This document shows positions 57,801 to 64,000 of a stretch of 64,000 nt of DNA, one piece after another (within the stretch, counting starts at the first letter, position 1; each line of letters opens with the position of its first letter). Position numbers and translations under genes: made by a program. The stretch is from Juglans regia (Eukaryota; Streptophyta; Magnoliopsida; Fagales; Juglandaceae). The stretch lies in assembly GCF_001411555.2 (NCBI RefSeq), contig NC_049910.1, positions 28,739,150 to 28,803,149 of the forward strand, in the 5' to 3' direction. A model generated the notes under the pieces. The model did not search any database. It was given only the letters and a program-made list of their open reading frames with translations, and was not told the origin of the DNA.

Positions 57801-58283
57801 ATTAGAGATCACCAAGGTCAAGTCACAGGCACCCTTCGTGCTAACAGACTCCTCAGAGGTACCCTTTTGATGCAGAGGCCTATCGTCTACTGCTAGTAAC
57901 TATTTTTTGTAAGGAGTTAATCCTATCTCGAGTCTGTCTAGAAGGGGATTCAAAGCAAGTGGTTGATCTGCTACATACCAGCACCCCAAATTTGACTATA
58001 GGAGGTTGCCTCATAGGAGACACTCGCAAAGTGATGGACTCATTCACCACCTAGATAGCCACACAGAACAACTGTGAAGCCAACATGGCATCTCATCAAT
58101 TGGCAAAAGCTGGACTGGAAAGCATGGAGGATCTATATGATATTGAACAATGTCCAAGTTGTATTGAGCATATTGTTACTAAAGAGATGTTATAAGCCTT
58201 AAGCGTTTTATCTTTTGTTTTATTCAACTTGTTGTAAGCTCTTTTTATTCTAATGAGATCAGATTTCTATTTTAAAAAAAAAA
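54806..58283 (+). mobile_element. 5'-truncated L1-type LINE with 15-bp target duplication
   Basis: TACCAGTTTTCTGTC flanks both sides exactly (54791-54805 and 58284-58298). The right end has an A-tail (58274-58283). The element lacks ORF1 and the endonuclease and starts in the linker before RT, as expected when reverse transcription stops early. The remaining ORF2 has shifts and stops. Confidence 0.92.
54867..58195 (+). pseudogene. LINE ORF2 remnant (RT, zf-RVT, RNase H)
   Basis: Blocks in order: basic linker ending RELKWWQRAKQH, then a stop where Trp is usual; NPLGSPGPDGFPAHFYQKYW (55430-55490); [20 protein letters not shown] (55714); [12 protein letters not shown] (55830-55870); SHLFFADDSLMFC, the catalytic pair, at 56137-56180; VGRAKVSAFHSLVDRTWSRV and FWWGYKED; the zinc-binding zf-RVT at 57120-57440 with IWKKLWKLDTPPATKMFIWR; and RNase H starting HCLKVNWDVVV (57735), which decays after KIGIGVIIRDHQGQVTG. 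At least six breaks. RT-only LINE copies of this kind are dead on arrival. Confidence 0.88.
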
Positions 58284-58390
58284 TACCAGTTTTCTGTCTT
58301 GCAAATATTCTAACGGAAAATTATCTTGAAGAAATGTGTGGATTTCAGTGTTACTTTACTACACATTCTCTCAAACCTCGACAAATGTAG

Positions 58391-58576
58391 TAATAATTAG
58401 TGGACAGTATCTAAAGTTTGAAAAGTGATGGCTTGACAATTTTGACATATGAATGTTTAGATAATTTTTAATCTACTCCAGTAGAAATAGATATTGTCAT
58501 TTAAGAAGAAAGAAAATCCTATTGTATGGAACACAACTTTCTTTGCAATACTAAGGAGCCAGTATACTAGGTAATG
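58391..58576. other. AT-rich spacer
   Basis: Nothing recognised between the tandem repeat and the next element. Confidence 0.4.
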
Positions 58577-58584
58577 TATTATTT

Positions 58585-59393
58585 CAGTAGGGCCGAAAAT
58601 AAAAACCATTAAACCGGTAAACTGACTCAAACCGGACTAGACCGATGAAAAACCGGTTCAGTTCGGTATTGATTTCATTTTTTCAAAACCAGTTCCAAAC
58701 CGTTTTGGTTCCAATTTTAGTTTTCTTTACACTAAACTGAACCAGAACGGATCGGTTTATATATATATATTATTTTTATTATATATAAATAATTTTTTAT
58801 ATGATTTATTTATATTATATATATTTTAGTTATTTATATTATATTATATATATAATATAATATGCTAAATGTCTAATTAATATAACATGAAATTTTAAAA
58901 TCTTAAATCTCATGTGTAATAATCTAATATCATAAAATTAATATTACATTTTATATAACATAAAATAAAAATTCATCTTATAAATTTTATTAGAACATTT
59001 GATATAATATATATAAATTTTAATTTTATAACATAAAATTAATATAACAAAAAAAATCTTTTAATTTTAATTTTATGCAACCATCATATTATTATTAACA
59101 TATATGATAATATGATTCTAATAAATAATGTACGTATAGTATAATTCTTATTTTTGTTGCATATCATTTTTATATATAGACAATTTTTTTCAATTTATCA
59201 GTTTGTCGTTCCAAGCACGGCTTCCTAAGCGCCCGACCTTGCTCGTTCATCGGGAAAATCGGATCGAAATCGGTAAAATCAAAAGTACCAGTTTCAAAAG
59301 TGAATCAGTCCGATATTGTTCTTCAATTCTCAAAAACAATATATACCAGTTTAGTTCTAAAATTCGCCCAAAACCGGATTGGTTACACCCATA
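58585..59393. mobile_element. hAT-like non-autonomous element with ACCGGTT-rich ends
   Basis: The left end, CAGTAGGGCCG, runs into a region dense in AAACCGG, ACCGGTTC and AACCGTTTTGG words. The right end has AAACCGGATTGGTTACACCC. The first and last words (TAGGG..., ...ACACCC) are inverse in type, as in plant hAT elements. Flanking 8-mers TATTATTT (58577-58584) and TATTATAC (59394-59401) agree at six positions. The core is AT-rich and non-coding. Confidence 0.55.
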
Positions 59394-59401
59394 TATTATA
59401 C

Positions 59402-59583
59402 TGTCAATCTAATATAGTATGAGTCTTGTCAACAAAATAAATAGATAAGGTTTGAAGATCCACCATGGAGATGTGATTACAAATTCAGTGTGAAGAAAGG
59501 CTTCAACAGATGCAGATGATGATGTTCCAACAGTTTATGCCTCCAGTTCCATTTTAGACATTTTGTAATTTTTTTAATTTTTT
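59402..59583 (+). other. Spacer with a short Gln/Met-rich coding-like relic
   Basis: At about 59491-59556 the plus strand encodes EERLQQMQMMMFQQFMPPVP and a stop. The Q/M-rich tail resembles the ends of plant transposon (Ptta/En/Spm-type) proteins. Too short to assign. Confidence 0.25.
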
Positions 59584-61341
59584 TGTAGCATCCATCCTTA
59601 TGGTGGGATTTTAAGAAATAGTTTTGAAAAATGAGATGAGAATTACTGAACCTTTTAAAACTTTTCATTTTCTTTTTAGGATATAAAAGATTCTATAGCT
59701 AAAATTTGAAACCTGCTTTGTAAATTAAAATAAAGTGTGCAACAGAATTCATTTAATTGAATTAGAAAGTCCTTTTACACAATGTGATTTCATACATTTA
59801 TTAGAAGCTGCCTAGGCTTCTGTCAACATTTTCTTGGGCCATATTTGTCTTGATGCTTCGTCTTCATTTCATTCCTAGGTGGGACATACATAAAGACAAA
59901 ATGAGTCAAATACTCAGGAAGCATTACTTCATACTGTAAAGATATACCATCATAAGTTTTCATTCATGCATTTATCATTCATCTACATACATTACATAAA
60001 ACGTTTTATTTCTTTGAAAACATTACAAGGTGGGATTTCTCTTTAAACATATTTTCATTCCTCATAAAACATTTTCCATCTTGTACTTTCCTTCATAAAG
60101 AATTAAAATGTTTCATGCATCCAATTACTCTTATCACTTTTCCTCTGGTCGGTATACACCATTATGCCCCATGTGTTGAGGTTAGTGGTCTTTTGGACCC
60201 GATTCCTCCCGTGGCAGTGGGTTTTGAATCCCTTAGTCAGGGTATAACATTGGGTGCACTACTAATACTACTTACCCTACATTTCAATCTGCCTCTCATT
60301 TGGTACCATCATTCATTCAGTTATGACCGTTACATAGCTTCATAAATTAAAACATTGATTCATTTTCTTTCCTTTAATTCATTCTTTTCAATCATTTCCT
60401 TTTGATTCCTTTTATTCATCAGTCAATTTCATTTCATAACATATAACGCAAACATCATCCTTTCATTTTATGGAACATAAAGACCATAAGTACTACATTT
60501 AACATTTATTCGCATGCATACAACTATTTTTGGGATGCATAAAAAGGGGCTGCCAAAGAAGGACATTACATGCATATACTTTTAAACATTAGTACCTTAC
60601 CATACTTTCATAAAACATCGTTTCATTTCAAAGAAAATGTTGTCATTTTCTTTCATTGCACAAAGAGAACATTTTATTTATAAAAGCATTTCATTTCAGA
60701 TTTCTAAAGAAAAACATTTCATTTTTATTTTCATAAAATTTAGAAAACTCTAGAAGAGTATGAACATAATACTTACTTGGACACCATACTATTTTCATTT
60801 CATGCAATCCATTCTTGTGCTTGCCAAATGGCAACCTACATGCATACATAACCTTAATGTCATTTCAACAAACCTACAACTTAATCCCGTTTCACCATGA
60901 AATCCAAAGTCCAAACTACAATATGATACCATTCCTCAAACAATACTCTTCCTCCATTCATATATAATTTAACATCAACTCAAGGTCTCATTCACTTCCT
61001 CTCATACACACATATAACACAATCCGAAATAAGTTTACAATCCACCAACACAGATGCACCATACCCTTTTATCACCAAAAATCAACATACAATCCATTTA
61101 AGTATCCACTTGTACTTACAAGCCCCATTCATACATTCAAGGTATACAAGCTGTCCAATATGTGTAATCAATCAAATTACACATATACCCTACCCTCTTA
61201 ATCACCTAAGATTAACATACAATTCATTTAAAGCACACATTGGTTTTTACAAGCTTCACCCACATATAGCATACATAATAAATACATTTCTATCCAACCC
61301 TCTCTTTAAATCAATTTAAGCTCACTACACAGTCCATTGGC
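59584..61341 (-). mobile_element. Antisense chromovirus-type LTR fragment, interrupted by a LINE
   Basis: The plus strand begins TGTAGCATCCATCCTTATGG, like the TGTAACACCC start or end of Tekay/Del-type LTRs. The body is rich in TTCATTTCATT words and contains CCCGTGGCAGTGGG and ACTTACTTGGACACC, which in inverse resemble the late part of such LTRs. The far end is not seen because the LINE A-tail begins at 61342; it should lie beyond the window. Orientation and type are inferred from wording only. Confidence 0.4.
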
Positions 61342-64000
61342 TTTTTTTTTTTTTTTTTTTATCAGAGAGTGAGAAATCACCTGTCCAATAGTGATCCCCA
61401 CCCAATTTTATTAATAAGCCCTCACTTGTGGCGGAGGAATACCGTGATAACAAACATATGTACACGGGCTTTACAATAATAAGAAAGACCAAATAAGCCC
61501 CAAGCACCAGACACCAACTCAAAACTCAAATAAACAATATAAAGGAATATTAAGAAAATAAGAGAACTAACACTCAATCCTAAATACAACCACACTACCT
61601 GAGATAAGCCAAACCACAGGAATCAGTTCTAAGAATACCTCTTAATAGATGAGGAACATCCGTCTGCCCTAACCACTCATGAGAGACCCCATTACTACCC
61701 AATCGAGCCAAAAAATCTGCAGCCTTATTACCTTCCCTATAAATATGCTTAATAGAGAAATTCATCTCTGCCAACATATTCATAATGTCTTCCCAAAAAT
61801 CCTCTAGGTACCAGAGAGTACATCTTCTGTCCTGAACCCAATTAACAACCAAAAGCGAGTCCATTTCAATATTAATATTATTAATCCCCAAACGTTTACA
61901 ATGTTCAATCCCTCTTCTCAAGGCAATAACTTCCGCAAGATTATTACTACCACTCCCAATGGATTCAGCAAACGCAAAAACCATCTTCCCAAACTCATTT
62001 CTTACTACTCCTCCTGCACCCAAAATACCAGGGTTATTAATACTACTTCCGTCCACATTCAGTTTATACCAATCTTTCTTCGGTCTCTCCCATCTAACTG
62101 CCATAGAAACCCCTCTTTTTTTAAAATTAATAGAAAGATTCAAAGACTTCAATATCTTTACATCCTTATCCACAAGCCGGGAATCCTTATGAATCTTAAT
62201 ACCCACCCAATTAATCCAATACTTTATCAATCTCCATAAAACCTGAACCTTCTCCTTCCTACCTTCCATTCTCGCTGTACATCTCCATTTCCATAAATTC
62301 CAAGTGATAATGACAGGAATAACTCCCATAAGAATACCTAACTGAGAGGACTTCGAAGCTCTACGGAACCATGCCTCAACAGTTGCCCTCCAAGACCGAT
62401 TCGGGACAAACGGAATACCCAAAATATTAGAACTAAACTTCCAAATAGCCTTAGCAATATTACCACTATATAACACATGATTAATATCCTCTATGGCCCC
62501 GTCCCTACAACATTCACATTTCGAGACTAAAGGCACACCAATTCTCCTTATACGATCATCCACTGCAAGGCATGAGTTTAAGGCCTTCCACATAAGCACA
62601 GAAAACTTCTTAGGTAAAGCTGAATTCCAAATCCAATCCGACCATTGACAATTAGGATTACGAATCCGAACAAAAGACCAGGCAGTTTTGGTCGTGAAAG
62701 ACCCATCCGAATTTTCCAACCAAATAAGCTGATCCTTACCATTCCTCTTACTACTAACTTCATTGACAATATCCTCCATTTTATCAGACCCTACTAGCTT
62801 CTCAAGTTGCTCCATATCCCAATTATTATTAATCATACAATCTTTCACCTTCAATTCTGGATCACCCACCATCTGATACTGCTCCATAAGTGGACCAGAA
62901 TTTAGCCAATTGTCTCTCCAGAACGACACGTTCCCCTCCCTAATCTTCCACCTGGAACGTGAAAGAACAACAGGAATTTCTTTTACAATAGCTTTCCAAA
63001 ACCTAGAGCCTCTCGATGGATTAATCTCAATCGGATGCTGACCATGCAAGTATTTAGCACAAAAAAATCTTTTCCATAAAGAATCTGAACTTAACAAATT
63101 CCAGGCAAATTTAAGATGCAAAGATCTTTGCACATCAACAAAACTTCTCAAACCAACTCCTCCTTCATCAACAGGTTTGCATAATTTGTCCCATTTAATC
63201 CATTTCCTCTTGGGATTCCCATTAAATGAGCCCCAAAAAAAAGTGCGAAATAATTTATTAAACTGAAGCAACACTAATTTCGGAACCTGCATCACAGATA
63301 ACAAATGAATTGGCATACTCGACAACACATGCTTTAATAAAATGACTCTCGCCCCTATGGAGAGAAAACTCACCTTCCAACCTTCAATCTTCTTTCGAAT
63401 TTTTTGAATAACATCCTGAAAATGAATTAACTTCAATCTACTTGAAACAATAGGCACCCCTAAGTACTTGACCGGGAACACCCCTTCCGTGAACTGTGTA
63501 TTCAATAAAATGTGTCTATGTCTAACAGAATTAATTCTTTTAGAAAAGAAGATTGAAGACTTGGCACTATTTACCTGTTGACCAGACCACTCAGCATAAA
63601 TACGAAGAACTTCGACAATTTCCGAAACTGAAGACCTTCCTCCATTAGCAAAAATTACCATGTCATCAGCATATAAAAGATGAGAAATAACAGGACCATG
63701 CCTAGGATGAGAAAAACTTTTAATTCTCCCCAATTCAAATTTATTTTTTAACAACCGAGAGAGAACTTCTTCTACCAAAATGAACAAGTAAGGAGATAGA
63801 GGATCTCCTTGATGGAGACCACGTCCACCCTTGAAAAAACCTTTAGCGACACCATTCATAACCACAGAATACCAAGGTGTAGTAACACATTGAGCTAACA
63901 ATTGACAAACCTTCGGGGAAAACCCAAAAGCTTTCAAAATATGACTTAAAAAACCCCAGTCAATAGTGTCATAAGCTTTTGCAAAATCAATTTTCATCAT
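61342..64000 (-). mobile_element. L1-type LINE, 3' part, running off the window
   Basis: The minus-strand element begins at its 3' end with an A-tail (T run at 61342-61360), then a 234-bp 3'UTR, then ORF2. Its 5' half and right-hand target duplication are outside the window. The left flank CAGTCCATTGGC is where the partner duplication should be sought. Because no stop or shift is present in 2.4 kb, it is the youngest-looking element in the window. Confidence 0.85.
61595..64000 (-). CDS. LINE ORF2: reverse transcriptase, zf-RVT and RNase H (partial, open)
   Basis: 801 codons are open to the window edge; the true start lies upstream. In order: KIDFAKAYDTIDWGFL (RT block A with Asp), GLHQGDPLSPYLFILVEE (block B), SHLLYADDMVIFANGG (catalytic YADD, about residue 112), KYLGVPIVSSRLKLIHFQD and GARVILLKHVLSSMP (thumb). 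zf-RVT follows: WNSALPKKFSVLMWKALNS and CECCRDGAIEDINHVLYSG, in which the final Cys usual in many copies is absent. RNase H is YKLNVDGSSINN, NNLAEVIALRRGIEHC, NIEMDSLLVVNWVQ and KAADFLARLG, with the D-E-D-D set complete. The protein makes cDNA at the nicked target and degrades RNA. It ends at a stop at 61595-61597. Function is plausible but unproven. Confidence 0.85.
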   Translation of the reverse strand: MMKIDFAKAYDTIDWGFLSHILKAFGFSPKVCQLLAQCVTTPWYSVVMNGVAKGFFKGGRGLHQGDPLSPYLFILVEEVLSRLLKNKFELGRIKSFSHPRHGPVISHLLYADDMVIFANGGRSSVSEIVEVLRIYAEWSGQQVNSAKSSIFFSKRINSVRHRHILLNTQFTEGVFPVKYLGVPIVSSRLKLIHFQDVIQKIRKKIEGWKVSFLSIGARVILLKHVLSSMPIHLLSVMQVPKLVLLQFNKLFRTFFWGSFNGNPKRKWIKWDKLCKPVDEGGVGLRSFVDVQRSLHLKFAWNLLSSDSLWKRFFCAKYLHGQHPIEINPSRGSRFWKAIVKEIPVVLSRSRWKIREGNVSFWRDNWLNSGPLMEQYQMVGDPELKVKDCMINNNWDMEQLEKLVGSDKMEDIVNEVSSKRNGKDQLIWLENSDGSFTTKTAWSFVRIRNPNCQWSDWIWNSALPKKFSVLMWKALNSCLAVDDRIRRIGVPLVSKCECCRDGAIEDINHVLYSGNIAKAIWKFSSNILGIPFVPNRSWRATVEAWFRRASKSSQLGILMGVIPVIITWNLWKWRCTARMEGRKEKVQVLWRLIKYWINWVGIKIHKDSRLVDKDVKILKSLNLSINFKKRGVSMAVRWERPKKDWYKLNVDGSSINNPGILGAGGVVRNEFGKMVFAFAESIGSGSNNLAEVIALRRGIEHCKRLGINNINIEMDSLLVVNWVQDRRCTLWYLEDFWEDIMNMLAEMNFSIKHIYREGNKAADFLARLGSNGVSHEWLGQTDVPHLLRGILRTDSCGLAYLR

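Larger units (their letters stand above)
54481..58390. repeat. Two-unit tandem repeat split by a LINE
   Basis: Unit 1 (about 54490-54666) carries AACAATGAAAGC, AATAAGTCTATGCCGACTTC, CTGTCTTGCA, CTTCAAGAAAT and ACACAGTCTCTCGAACC. Unit 2 begins at 54668 with AACAATGAAAGC, reaches AATAAGTCTATACCAGTTTT and CTGTC, is cut by the LINE at 54806-58283, and resumes with CTTGCAAATATTC, CTTGAAGAAATG and ACACATTCTCTCAAACC up to 58380. The repeat is therefore older than the LINE insertion. Confidence 0.75.

Overview
The window looks like a repeat-dense stretch of a woody eudicot nuclear genome. It is AT-rich, has plant transposon families throughout, and carries one convincing single-copy-type host gene. 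Several AT-rich miniature elements look like those common in Fagales (walnut or oak relatives), but that placement is only an inference. I see no rRNA, tRNA, CRISPR array or bacterial-type operon.

Layout. 0.7-4.97 kb: 3' part of a decayed Tat-lineage Ty3/gypsy element (antisense ORF remnant, polypurine tract, LTR). 5-10.5 kb: AT-rich cluster of miniature elements, including a fold-back element, a PIF/Harbinger MITE with TTA duplications and a short CACTA-like element. 10.5-12.9 kb: an intact DUF247 gene whose probable 5'UTR intron holds a GC-ended insertion. 13.7-21.4 kb: minus-strand Tat element with 5' LTR, RT, two RNase H domains, integrase, a 3'UTR tandem array and an antisense ORF; gag and protease are missing. 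21.9-25.7 kb: internally deleted L1-type LINE with matching target duplications. 25.9-29.46 kb: a segment repeated three times and broken up by miniature elements. 29.46-35.87 kb: a shortened Tat derivative (LTR end, PBS, gag fragment, antisense ORF, 3' LTR) split by a 3.0 kb solo LTR. 36.2-36.9 kb: two miniature elements. 36.9-41.3 kb: a 4.4 kb solo LTR with a perfect 5-bp duplication. 41.3-44.3 kb: decayed chromovirus-type gypsy element with a Mutator-like MITE in gag. 44.5-47.6 kb: probable CACTA remnant with GTTCGAAC-rich arrays. 48.74-54.41 kb: full-length PIF/Harbinger element with both genes, broken by stops, frameshifts and a nested MITE. 54.5-58.4 kb: tandem repeat split by a 5'-truncated LINE. 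58.6-59.4 kb: hAT-like element. 59.6-61.3 kb: antisense LTR part. 61.3 kb to the end: 3' half of a LINE with an 801-codon open frame running off the window.

How the parts relate. Most of the window is a nested record of insertions, and many can be ordered because target duplications or interrupted domains are visible. The most informative points are: three Tat antisense-ORF copies on different backgrounds; a six-copy, 27-bp-period GTTACCGTT array just upstream of the Harbinger transposase start, beside a gene for a Myb-like partner protein; and a MITE at 8.8 kb whose two ends match the two ends of the Harbinger element 40 kb away.
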